Shown here piece after piece: positions 55,931-64,000 of a DNA stretch of 64,000 bases. A program made the translations under genes and the position numbers. This DNA is from Zelonia costaricensis (Eukaryota; Euglenozoa; Kinetoplastea; Trypanosomatida; Trypanosomatidae). Below the pieces are notes generated by a model. That model saw nothing but the letters and a program-made list of their open reading frames with translations, did not search any database and was not told the origin of the DNA. The stretch spans positions 45,621-109,620 of the forward strand of contig JASAOO010003541.1 of NCBI GenBank assembly GCA_030849075.1, written 5' to 3'. Each line of letters starts with the position of its first letter. Positions within the stretch are counted from its first letter, which is position 1.

Positions 55931-56769
55931 CGCGAAGAAGAGAGGTGCTGAGGCGCGGAAAGGAAAAAAAAGGAAGAAAGCACGACTTGGAGGGTCTGTG
56001 AAGAGCTGCTTTTTGTTGTGTGTTTAGTGATTTAGTGTGGAGCAGCGCGCGCTGTTCTCTCGCCAGGATGATAGTGATGGTGGTTGTGGGCGGTGCGGTG
56101 AGAGTGGGCAAGGACCAGGGAGACAGCGGATGCTCAGCCGGGATGCAGCCGAGGGGGGGGGGCTGTAAGGGTGGTGTAGGAGGCGGCGTACACGCACGCA
56201 CCGTGGTGAAGGAGGCCACACGTTTCAATATAAAGAGCGCTCGTCACTCGATCGGGGAAGACTAGAAAGAACGTGCTACTGTTCCGTATGTCTGTGTTTG
56301 CGTGAGTATGTGTGCTATTCACCTTTTTGTGCGTGCTTTGCGCGAAGGTGTGGAGGTGCTGGGGAGGGTAGCGGATGCTGCAGAACTCGTGTTGGGTTCA
56401 CCCACACCGGAGAAGGAAGGGAGGCCAAGGAGAAGTGGAAGGCGGGGAGGACGGGAGGAGGGAGGAGGATGCGAAGGCTTCTTCACATAGCCAAAGTCGA
56501 GAAGGTGACACGGAGGGGGAGGGGGAGGAGACAGCGAGCCGTCAAGGCGCATGAGCATGCCGCTCAAACGCGTCTACACCTCCGCGGCCAAAGCGGTCGA
56601 ACGCAACGCGCCTCTCAGCAGGCGCCGGGTGGATTCCACGTTGGTTGCCGAGGCGGCAACACCCGCGGAAGCCGCTCACGCGCACAACATGGGCACTGTT
56701 CTCTCAAGGGCGTAATGTGAAGATGAACGCCACCTTATAAGTCATGCGTCACCGCGCGCACACACACTA
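55931..56769. other. Non-coding spacer, about 0.84 kb
   Basis: No gene is seen apart from the PGM2 splice signals. A G run is near 56154-56162. A purine-rich plus-strand block spans about 56400-56535. Confidence 0.45.
55948..55980 (-). promoter_or_regulatory. Candidate trans-splice acceptor for the PGM2 gene
   Basis: On the minus strand CTTTCTTCC, a T run and CCTTTCCGCGCCTCAG are seen, with AG at 55949-55948, giving a 17-base 5' UTR. It is one of the clearest polypyrimidine-AG signals in the window. Confidence 0.55.
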
Positions 56770-57633
56770 CTAGGAGGCGGCGGCGCTGTGTTCACGGGAG
56801 ACACGGTCGACGAACTCCACCAGGCTGGCCCAGCCGGACACGAGCTCGATGCCGCCACAGAGTGCCGTAAAGGCGGCCAGCGCCACCTCGTCCGGCACGG
56901 CAGCCCCTGCGTGGGCGAAGAACGCCCTGTCAAACAGCACCTGCGCCTCCAGCCCAGCGCTGCGGAACGCGTGCAGGAAGGCCTGGCTGTCGGCACCGCC
57001 GCTCAACTGCGGCCACGTCGCCTCGAGCGCGAGAGAAGGCGTCTGCGCAGGGCCTCGTGACGACTGGCCGACGGTCGCGGACGAGGTGGGCGGCGGTGGC
57101 GTGCGCTTTGCAGCTGCCGCTGCCCCGGCCTCGACGTAGCGGCCCACCTCGTGCAGCAGGTGCAGGCTCTTCGTCCCTGCCGTGGTGAGCTCGAGGGGCA
57201 TGCAGAGGGTGCGGCGCCACTCCTCCTGGGCCCTGCGGCGGGCCGCATCCGAGTCGCCCTGCACGGTGGACGGCCCAACATAGGTGGGGTGTATCAGGGC
57301 GCAGAGAAAGAAGTCGCTGGAGCGGATGTGCGCAGGGGGCACGATCCCGTGCAGAGTACTCGTGAGCCGCTGCGTCGCACGCTCGCACCACTCGTCAGGG
57401 AGCAACAGCGACGGCAGTGCGGCCGACGGGGTCAGCGCGGTGGCGGCGGAGCGGCGTGCGGAGGCATCGCGGAGGAGGCGGCGTGGTGTTGGGCCGAGCA
57501 CGGCGGCGTCGTGGCCGCGCTGGAGGGGGTCGGCGCTACGCTCTGCGAAGTGTGGTAGCGTGGCGCGGAGGGAGGCGATCCACTCCTGGCGGCGCTCCAC
57601 CACGGCTGAGATGCCGGTGCGACGGGCAGACAT
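56770..57633 (-). CDS. Possible degenerate RNase III-fold protein (mitoribosomal or RNA-editing type)
   Basis: A 287-residue protein from the ATG at 57633. Residues 1-100 are basic with Arg, Ser and Ala (MSARRTGISAVVERRQEW), as in mitochondrial targeting sequences. At about 107-120 the segment DFFLCALIHPTYVG resembles the opening helix of RNase III domains (L-x-x-A-L-T-H-P-S-Y). SLHLLHEVGRYVEAG follows later, near where the domain would have E-x-L-E-F-L-G-D. The acidic catalytic residues are not obvious, so it would be an inactive fold, as in mitoribosomal mL44/mL57-like proteins or KREPB-type editosome subunits of trypanosomatids. A Pro/Ala-rich linker is at about 180-205. The family call is tentative; the frame itself looks real. 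Confidence 0.5.
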   Translation of the reverse strand: MSARRTGISAVVERRQEWIASLRATLPHFAERSADPLQRGHDAAVLGPTPRRLLRDASARRSAATALTPSAALPSLLLPDEWCERATQRLTSTLHGIVPPAHIRSSDFFLCALIHPTYVGPSTVQGDSDAARRRAQEEWRRTLCMPLELTTAGTKSLHLLHEVGRYVEAGAAAAAKRTPPPPTSSATVGQSSRGPAQTPSLALEATWPQLSGGADSQAFLHAFRSAGLEAQVLFDRAFFAHAGAAVPDEVALAAFTALCGGIELVSGWASLVEFVDRVSREHSAAAS

Positions 57634-58624
57634 GCCGAGGCACGGAGTTCGGAGCTGAGAAGAAGCAAAAGAGGATGCCTGCGAGGTGCTCGCGGTTGTG
57701 GTGTTGGCCCGGCACAGGCAAGACACGCTGCGCCACACGAATTTAACCCGTGTCACCCGGCGCCCTCTGCTGGTTTCGCGTGGGAAAGAGCGGCGGTTGT
57801 CTGCGAACCCTGAGCAACACACGAACAATCACCACGCGGTTGCGGGTGCTCGGGGAAGAGGAGAAGGGCCAATCGAGACCCGCGATGCAGCCGCCCTTTG
57901 AGCGGCGCACGAGACTGCGGAGATGAAAGAAAGAAGCCACACGTTGAAGAGCGGGGCGGGGAGAGTTGGGGACGCCGAGTGCACGGCAACAGTCAAGAAT
58001 GAAGCGAGAGAGGGGGACGGGATAGGTCCTTCTTCAGTTCATTTCTCGCTCAAGACACACCCGCCGCAACAGCTGCGCAAGTGCAGCGCTGCGCTCGTGG
58101 ATAGTCCTCCGATGACGATGGAGCGCAAGCGAGAATGCTTGTGTGCGTGACGACGACGAGGGAGCCAGGCATCTACGACCGACTGGAAGCAGCGGCACTC
58201 GTACATCTCTTTTTTTTTTTTATGAACGCCTCCCGCACCACGCAAGCCTCCTCCTCCGTCTTTCGCGCCGCGGAACGTCTCCGCGTTGCTCTGGTTGTTG
58301 TTGTTTCGTGCAGCGTGTCGTGCGCTCTGGCGGGCGACTGCAGTCCGCGCACCCTCTCTCCCTCCATGTCCCTCGCCGAGTTGGTCCACGCGCAAGACAA
58401 GAGAGGTGAGACGCGTGCTGACCGAAGCAGCGGGTGACTTCACGTTGAGGCTTTACAACAGGACCAAAGGGTGCAGCGTGCGGGGCGGAGCGCCAAAACA
58501 GTGAGCCACGGCGGCGCCAAACGCGCCAGCCTCTCATGAGCAGCAGATTTCTCCCGTCTCCCGCGACTGCGTCTGTATCTGAGTGTGTGTCTGTACGGGT
58601 GTACGGCGTGTGCGCGTGTGTGGG
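57634..58624. other. Non-coding spacer, about 1.0 kb
   Basis: No gene is supported. A T run is at about 58209-58220 on the plus strand. A short GT-rich segment lies at 58577-58625, next to the stop of the actin-related gene. Confidence 0.45.
57655..57680 (-). promoter_or_regulatory. Candidate trans-splice acceptor for the 57.6 kb gene
   Basis: On the minus strand the tract CATCCTCTTTTGCTTCTTCT ends in CAG, with AG at 57656-57655. The predicted 5' UTR is 21 bases before the ATG at 57633. It is a strong pattern match. Confidence 0.55.
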
Positions 58625-59851
58625 CTAGTAGAAGAGCTTGCGGTAGAGCACCGAGGCCCCCTCCTCGGCCCACTCGCCGCGCGTCACCCAGAGCGGCTCG
58701 AAGGAGGAGCTCGAGGCGGCCATCGACGCCCCTGCCCACGCCCCGTCGGCCGACTGCGCCACCGCGAGGGCACCGTCGCGCTCGTAGCGGAAGTAGGAGG
58801 AGTCCTGCGCCTTCAGCTCCTCCAGCACTCGGTCGCGGAAGCCGCGGACGAGACTGCCGGCGCCGGCGAGCAGGTGCGGCACCGTGTGCAGCTGCCACTC
58901 CGGGTCCATGCGCCGCTTGCACGTCGCCAGCATCGCCGCCACGCTGCCCTTGCCGTCCGCCGTGCTGCGGAAGAAGACTTCAAAGGGGAGGGCGGCGCGG
59001 CGCTCCTCGACGTGCACCCGCGCCCCGTCAGGCGCCTGCAGGTCTGTCACGGACATTGCCGCACTGGCCGCCGCGGCACCCTTGGCGCCGCCGTTCAGTC
59101 CACCCGCACCGCCACCGTAGGGCAGGACGTGGCCCACGCAGTGCTTCACGTCGGCCACCCACTCAGCCCAGTACCGCTCCCGCGCCGCGGGGTGCGAGAG
59201 CGCCGGGGCCGCCGCCTCGACAGCGGGGCGGTGCTTGCTGAGCAACTCGCGGTACTGCGCCGTCACGGCGTCGCCGCCGACGGGGACGGTGTCCACAGAG
59301 TGTCGCAGCGCGTAGCCGTCCAGCACAGCGGTGACGGTCGAGTGGCTGTGGCCGACATCGAGAACGACGCTCGAGGCAGCGCCGGACGCGAACGTCCAGC
59401 CAACGCTGGGCCGCATGCAGTACAGCGCGGTCGTGAGGCCGGAGGTTTCGAGGATGAGCTGGAAGAGCGCCTCCATGACATCCGTGCGCTCGTGCCACAC
59501 CTCGGGTAGGACAAGGCAAAGCGGGTCCTGCTCCGCGCTCTCCAGCACATCACGCTTCAGGCGGCGCAGGGCATCCATGTGCGCCTCTGGGTGGCTCTCC
59601 ACGCGGCGCAGGCTCCACAGCGGCAGCAGCGCCTCCACCGCCGCCTCTGCGGTACTGTGCGCGCCAGCCATGGGCGAGGAAGGAGCTTGCAGGGGCGCGT
59701 CGAGGCTCATGCTGGCGGCGTAGAGAACGGAGAAGAGGTCCACCTCCTCTGGCGCCGCGGCAGCCCGCAACGCCGGCACGCAGCGGGTGCACGTCACATC
59801 GCCGACGTACCCGGCCCGCACGTGGTACGTGCCCACCTCGACGACGGACAT
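58625..59851 (-). CDS. Actin-related protein, possibly ARP4/BAF53-like
   Basis: A 408-residue actin-fold protein from the ATG at 59851 (MSVVEVGTYHVRAGYVGD), which aligns with the actin phosphate-1 loop opening. The phosphate-2 region is SVVLDVGHSHSTVTAVLDGY, the adenosine region LLAGAGSLVRGFRDRVLEEL, and the C-terminus WVTRGEWAEEGASVLYRKLF matches the actin ending (W-I-x-x-x-E-Y-x-E-x-G-x-x-x-x-x-R-K-C-F). It carries a Gly/Ala-rich insertion at about 245-275 and is diverged from conventional actin. The region around DGYALRHSVDTVPVGGD is closest, by eye, to ARP4/BAF53, a subunit of SWR1/INO80/NuA4-type chromatin complexes, but I would not exclude other ARPs. Two cysteines near residue 20 (TCTRC) are unusual. 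Confidence 0.8.
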   Translation of the reverse strand: MSVVEVGTYHVRAGYVGDVTCTRCVPALRAAAAPEEVDLFSVLYAASMSLDAPLQAPSSPMAGAHSTAEAAVEALLPLWSLRRVESHPEAHMDALRRLKRDVLESAEQDPLCLVLPEVWHERTDVMEALFQLILETSGLTTALYCMRPSVGWTFASGAASSVVLDVGHSHSTVTAVLDGYALRHSVDTVPVGGDAVTAQYRELLSKHRPAVEAAAPALSHPAARERYWAEWVADVKHCVGHVLPYGGGAGGLNGGAKGAAAASAAMSVTDLQAPDGARVHVEERRAALPFEVFFRSTADGKGSVAAMLATCKRRMDPEWQLHTVPHLLAGAGSLVRGFRDRVLEELKAQDSSYFRYERDGALAVAQSADGAWAGASMAASSSSFEPLWVTRGEWAEEGASVLYRKLFY

Positions 59852-60348
59852 CCCGCAGCTGAAGCAGAATACGCGCTGCGCGAGGGCAGCGGAAGGGGGG
59901 GGTGTGGAAGTCAAGAGGGATGGAGCAGAGTTGTGGTGGTGGGAGGGGGGAGGGGTGGCACAGGTGGACACCGGTGGCGTTGAGATGAGGGAGCAGGGTG
60001 AAGGGGGGGGAGGGGAGGAAAGGTCGAGGGATGGAGGGAAAGAGATTCTTTGAGAAACATCAGCAAGCGTGCAAGCGCACCTCCATGGTGCAGAGCGCTC
60101 TACAGGAGAAATGTCGCACACGCGTTTCTCCACCGCTGCTGCTGGTCTCCAGCTGCTCGATGCAAAGCTGGCCGCAGCGCGTCTCTCTCCCCGTGCTTTG
60201 CTGTCCGCCCACAAGGACCACGTCGAGTGGAGCGGCGGCGCGCCGAGTCGGTCGTGCGTAGTGCCCCCACGGGGGACTTTGGCGCTGAGTTGCCTTCCGT
60301 GACGGAAGCATGCGGCCGCACCTCAGGGAGAAGCGAAGCGCTAGACGC
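59852..60348. other. Non-coding spacer, about 0.5 kb
   Basis: It holds pyrimidine-rich minus-strand sequence (plus purine-rich about 59883-60045). One candidate acceptor AG lies at 59877-59876, about 24 bases before the ATG of the actin-related gene. No gene is seen. Confidence 0.45.
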
Positions 60349-62103
60349 TCACCTGCCGGACGGCGTGTGGCGCCTAAGCAGCGCCTCCAGCGAGGCCGCT
60401 GTGGCGCGGTCCACACACGTCTCGGCCGCCAGCCGCGTCGCAAAGTAGAAGACACACCCTCGCCCAGCAGCCGGGGGCGGGGCGCATAGCAGGCGCAGCT
60501 CCCGCGCCACTCGGCCAACCTCCTCGACATCGTCGGCAGTGCGCGGCGTGACATGCACCTCGTAGCGCGCGAAGGGCAGCACGGTCGCCTCCAAGAGCGC
60601 ACGCATTGGGTCGTCATCGGTGCCATGTTCCTCCCTCTTGGGCGGCACTGCCTCTCTCGCGCCGAGGACCGGCTGCTGCGGGGCCTTCGAGCTGCCCTTG
60701 ACCTTGGCCACATTTGCCGCGGTGCTCACCGTCAGCAGCGCATCCTCTGCCTCGCTCTCCACCGCATTTCTCTCTCGCTTCGGCTGCTTCGGGGGTGCCG
60801 TCGTGGGCGGCGAAGCGCGACGGCGCTTGTGCGCAAAGGGGCTCGCAGCGTCGCCCTCCTCCGCCCCTGTCGCCGTCGCGGAGGCGACGGGTGGCCTTCG
60901 TGCAAGGCCCAGCCGGATCGGGCTGCCCACCGGCACCCCCCTGCGCTTAAGGCCGGCTGCAGCCGATGGAGCCGGCGCAGGCGGCGGCGGCGGCGCCGGT
61001 GGTGAGCGTCGTCTCAGCGGCGGCGATGGCTGCGGCGGGGGAGTTAGCAGGGCGTCTTCTGCGGTGCTGGACGACAGAGCACGCGGGGTGAGGGGTGCCC
61101 TCGCCTCCTCCTCCTCCTCCTCCATTTCCTTGCTGCTGTCGTCCACCAGCACGAGCTCCGCCTCCCTTTTCGCGGCAGCGGAGGCGGCGGCGCATCGGTG
61201 CAGCGGGGCGTTGCGGCGCGACTCGAAAGCCCCGCACCGCTCGCACTGCAGACAGGGCAGGTGGAAGCGCTCATCGGAGTGCACCTCGTCAAGGCAGGCG
61301 CGGCAAATATCGACCTCGCAGGTGGCGCAGCGGTAGAAGACGGTGCCGCCAACCCTCTGCGGCGTGGCCGCGACCCCCTTGCTGCCGCCGCCGTAGTCCT
61401 TCGCCTCCTCCTTCGTCGAGGTCGCCGGCTTAGCGGACGTGTCCGCCTCCTCAAACCACTCCGTGAACCCGCAGAAGTCGCAGCTGATGCCCTCGAACGA
61501 CCCGTGCGTGCTGCTGGAGCGGCGGCGCAGCGGGTGTAGGCGCCAGCACACGAATTCCGCCCTCACCGGGTCGTAGAGCGGGCTGCCAAGCTGCAGGGCG
61601 GCGTGGAGGAGCGGGTCGACCTCGTCGGCGGTGTGCGGGCTGTGCACCAGCTCCTGCGTCTCCACCCCGATGGGGCACACCGAGCGCGGGCCATCAGCGG
61701 GGCTTGCATGCGCGGGCGCCGCGCTGCTCGTCGAGGAAACCGCCGCGCCGTCACCGGAGACGCTGCGCGACGTGGACGTGGCCGCCCGCGTGGAGGAGAG
61801 CGCGTCGCCGTCGTCGGTGGGGTGCCGCAATGACGTCGCGCTGCCGTAGAAGGAGCCGCTGCAGTCGCGCACCTGTGTCGCGGCGAGGTCCTTGTTCACG
61901 ACACGCAGGACCGGCTCGCACTCCCGCGCCATTGCCGACTCCTTGGTGGCGGCACTCACCGCGGCGGAGGCGCGGCTCTGGAAGGGCCGCAGCATCTGGT
62001 GCAGCTCATGGTCGGGGGAGAGACTGCGGGAGCCGGAGCGGGCCAGCACCACGAAGCGGTCAAAGTTCACCGGCGCGGAGGAGAAGCGCCGTGAGCCGCT
62101 CAT
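60349..62103 (-). CDS. ZZ-type zinc-finger protein, otherwise unknown
   Basis: A 584-residue protein from the ATG at 62103 (MSGSRRFSS). Residues 1-180 are Ser/Ala-rich. A cysteine cluster follows at C208-x2-C211, C259-x2-C262, C267-x2-C270, then H275, H281, C284, C287 and C290. The CX2C ... CX2C-x4-CX2C ... H-x5-H order fits a ZZ-type zinc finger, although the gap between the first two pairs is longer than usual because of a Gly/Lys-rich insertion. Residues 310-500 are low complexity with a poly-Glu stretch and poly-Pro. A basic KHRRRAS-type patch (FAHKRRRASPP) could be a nuclear signal. The last 90 residues look folded, with an alpha/beta pattern. ZZ fingers bind protein tails such as histone H3 or N-degrons. 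No partner is evident here. Confidence 0.7.
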   Translation of the reverse strand: MSGSRRFSSAPVNFDRFVVLARSGSRSLSPDHELHQMLRPFQSRASAAVSAATKESAMARECEPVLRVVNKDLAATQVRDCSGSFYGSATSLRHPTDDGDALSSTRAATSTSRSVSGDGAAVSSTSSAAPAHASPADGPRSVCPIGVETQELVHSPHTADEVDPLLHAALQLGSPLYDPVRAEFVCWRLHPLRRRSSSTHGSFEGISCDFCGFTEWFEEADTSAKPATSTKEEAKDYGGGSKGVAATPQRVGGTVFYRCATCEVDICRACLDEVHSDERFHLPCLQCERCGAFESRRNAPLHRCAAASAAAKREAELVLVDDSSKEMEEEEEEARAPLTPRALSSSTAEDALLTPPPQPSPPLRRRSPPAPPPPPAPAPSAAAGLKRRGVPVGSPIRLGLARRPPVASATATGAEEGDAASPFAHKRRRASPPTTAPPKQPKRERNAVESEAEDALLTVSTAANVAKVKGSSKAPQQPVLGAREAVPPKREEHGTDDDPMRALLEATVLPFARYEVHVTPRTADDVEEVGRVARELRLLCAPPPAAGRGCVFYFATRLAAETCVDRATAASLEALLRRHTPSGR

Positions 62104-62270
62104 TTTGGGGGTTTCCCGTGCCGGCCACACGTGCACGAAGTGGAGGTGGAGGGGGGGGGCGATCACTGCTGGCAGACGAGCCGTGACAGGGAGAGGGAGG
62201 CGGGGGGAGCGCCGCTGTCGGTGCTGTCTTGACTACGCGGTCGGGTCGACGGCAGAAGGCAGCGTGGGGT

Positions 62271-62310
62271 GGGGTAGGGTGGGGTAGGGTGGGGTAGGGT
62301 GGGGAGGGAG
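62271..62310 (+). repeat. G-rich decamer repeat (GGGGTAGGGT)n
   Basis: Three perfect decamer units (62271, 62281, 62291) followed by a degenerate fourth unit, with partial units just before. The many G runs could form quadruplexes. An undetermined base (N) lies four positions beyond, consistent with difficult sequencing or assembly. Confidence 0.88.
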
Positions 62311-62736
62311 GGCNGGATCCGCAAAGCGATAAGAGCTCTATGGCGCCGTGTATCGAGGAAGGGGGAGTTCAATTGAGTATAGCGGCAGTGCTCTATGATG
62401 CAGCAGGTGGATGAAGTCGAGGTTCCTTGGTGAACTGCACGTTTGGGTGGCAAGTCGATGCTGGCACGGACACTGGCGAGCAGGTGAAGGAGAATGGGAG
62501 TGCAGCGGCTATTGTGTTTCCGGCGCCGCCGCTTCCACAGTGAAGACACGATGACGGAGATATGAAGGAGCGGGAGGGCTGCCCTGATTCCGCTTGTGTG
62601 AACGCCTCGCGTGTTAGCGCACGCCCGAGTTCTAGGTTTTGCTTCGGGTGTGACGGGAGGAGTGCGTCGAGTCGCCGTTGGTGAAACCAGTCGCACACAG
62701 CGCGTTTGTGTGCTTCTTCGAGTGTTCGTGTATTCG

Positions 62737-62763
62737 TGTGTGTGTGTGTGTGTGTGTGTGTGT
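62737..62763. repeat. (TG)n dinucleotide microsatellite
   Basis: A TG run of about 13 units on the plus strand, in the non-coding right flank. Confidence 0.85.
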
Positions 62764-63067
62764 CAGTGCACGTGAGCTTGGCTCGGCGCTGGGACCCAAT
62801 ACTGGCCTCCGGATATGAAAGGATGGACTGGGTTGCAGTGAGCGAGGGCAGCAGCGGTGAATGTGTGCGTCACGTGCCGGAGCAAGAGGAGCAAGGAGTG
62901 GGTGCCGCTCCTTCGCAACCCTGCCACGCCTCCTCTCTAGTGTTCCTTTTTCTTGAAGACGGTGCTCAGAGGCCCTTCCCCGCGAAGTCGACCGTAAGAG
63001 CGCAAGCAAAGATGTGCGATGGGAAGGAGAGAGAGAAGACGTTTAGCGTGGGTATAGTTCAGTGTGC

Positions 63068-63070
<3 letters not shown>

Positions 63071-63119
<49 letters not shown>
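63071..63119. repeat. (TG)n dinucleotide microsatellite, longest in the window
   Basis: A near-perfect TG run of about 24 units on the plus strand, in the non-coding right flank. Such tracts are common in Leishmania-type intergenic DNA and vary between strains. Confidence 0.9.
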
Positions 63120-63120
<1 letters not shown>

Positions 63121-64000
63121 AGTACCAAGCGCAAGCACTCTCACGTGATGATGTCGTCGCATCCCCGCCCTCTTTCCACAGTCCGTGCGTCGCCACCCCT
63201 TCAACGCCCCGGACACGCGAGGCGCAGCTTGCCACTCTACCCAACGGCGAGAGACAAAGCAGCAGATGCCATCACGCCTGCGAGCGGTGACTACCGAGTT
63301 CGTGTTCCGCGGCGATGAGACCTCACGCTACCCCAATTGTTCGCTTGTTTGTTTTTCTTTACGTCGCGTGTGCCGCCTTTCAACAAATCTGGGAGAGCCG
63401 CTTGACTATCTATGAGCCATGTAGACGGTGCTCTCTCTCTCTTCCCCGTCCCGTCACAGGCAGAGGTCGACGTGCGGGGTTAGTGGGACGAAGGGGAGAC
63501 AAGGACGCCAACAAAAAGCACACGCCTCAACACACGAACACACACACACGTCACATCCATAGCTCACCTCACAGCACGAAAAAAAGGAAAAAAAAGAGCA
63601 CAAAACAGGCGTGCTGCAAAGGTGAGTCGGGACGCTTGCTGCACAACAAAACGGACAGCGGCCAATAGCGAGGGAAGACATGGGAAGGTGGAAGGCGGAA
63701 AAAAGGCACGTCAAACTAGAAAGGAGATCATGCATACGAGCATGCGCTCGCTCACACGTGTGTGAGTGTGGCTGGGTACGCGATCTGCACGGTGGGTGGC
63801 ACTTGTGACAAAGGGAAACAAGTGCCTTTCACATCGACTCTGCGCTGCGTTTTTTTTGTGGCAGCCCTGACATCGTCAAGGCGTGAGGAGCGGGCGCGCA
63901 AGCCGTGCGTACCCACTGCCGCCATCACCACACAACGGCCGCAAGCCCTTTTGCCGCCTGCTGGGCCCGTCGCTCCCTCCCTCCCTCCCCTCGTAAGGAC

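Larger units (their letters stand above)
62104..64000. other. 1.9 kb without a recognised gene; right flank of the cluster
   Basis: Neither strand shows a convincing coding region. Contents are a possible splice acceptor for the ZZ-finger gene (minus-strand AG at 62170-62169 after a C/T-rich stretch), the G-rich decamer repeat at 62271-62310, an ambiguous base at 62314, (TG)n tracts at about 62737-62763 and 63071-63119, and a CA repeat near 63538-63548. The window ends in C/T-rich plus-strand sequence. This could be a long spacer or the start region of the polycistronic unit; the sequence alone does not decide. Confidence 0.5.

Noticed and set aside
54458..55951. A 497-codon plus-strand open frame
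   Set aside because: It is antisense to the intact PGM2 gene, with His/Arg/Val/Leu-rich composition and no motifs.
62271..62310. Telomere-like repeat
   Set aside because: The unit GGGGTAGGGT is not the kinetoplastid telomere hexamer TTAGGG in tandem and continues into unique sequence on both sides.
1..64000. CRISPR array, insertion sequence, tRNA or rRNA genes
   Set aside because: Repeats here are simple microsatellites without spacers. I saw no transposase, reverse transcriptase or tRNA-like arms. I could not run a covariance search, so small RNA genes are not excluded.

Overview
The window looks like nuclear DNA of a trypanosomatid, most likely of the Leishmania/Leptomonas/Crithidia group (inference). 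It is GC-rich and its genes show no sign of introns. All 21 protein-coding genes I can support lie on the minus strand. Spacers of about 0.5-3.3 kb contain CA/GT microsatellites, poly-G runs and polypyrimidine tracts (read on the minus strand) followed by AG, as expected for trans-splicing of a polycistronic transcript. Several products are kinetoplastid-typical: an ESAG5-like BPI/LBP protein, a mitoribosomal uL14 and a 4,658-residue axonemal dynein heavy chain.

Transcription is inferred to run right to left. Starting at the right edge, 62.1-64.0 kb has no gene but holds long (TG)n tracts and a G-rich decamer repeat. It could be the upstream flank of the cluster, or only a long spacer. Then come a ZZ-type zinc-finger protein (62.1 kb), an actin-related protein (59.9 kb), a possible degenerate RNase III-fold protein (57.6 kb), a PGM2-type phosphohexomutase (55.9 kb), a WDR11-like scaffold (51.6 kb), a SET-fold protein with altered catalytic motifs (46.7 kb), a one-membrane-span unknown (45.1 kb), mitochondrial uL14 (43.6 kb), a TTC1-like TPR co-chaperone (42.3 kb), a coiled-coil protein (40.6 kb), an F-box-like protein (39.0 kb), an aquaporin without the usual filter arginine (37.2 kb), SmD3 (35.4 kb) and a TPR-J-domain protein (34.2 kb).

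The centre (16.9-30.9 kb) is one uninterrupted dynein heavy chain, best matched to the inner-arm I1/f alpha chain (DNAH10 type). To its left lie a membrane protein of unknown function (15.3 kb), a mitochondrial PDK/BCKDK-type kinase (12.2 kb), the cytochrome oxidase assembly factor PET191/COA5 (9.7 kb), an SCP/FCP-like HAD phosphatase (8.0 kb), the ESAG5-like protein (5.5 kb) and an unidentified gene cut by the left edge.

The genes do not form one pathway; this is the functional mixture typical of trypanosomatid gene clusters. Mitochondrial roles recur (PET191, PDK-like kinase, uL14m, possibly the RNase III-like protein), as do proteostasis (two TPR proteins, F-box) and membrane traffic (WDR11). 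I found no mobile element, CRISPR array, tRNA or rRNA. The best candidates for unusual biology are conserved folds with changed key residues: the aquaporin, the SET protein, the HAD phosphatase and the RNase III-like protein.
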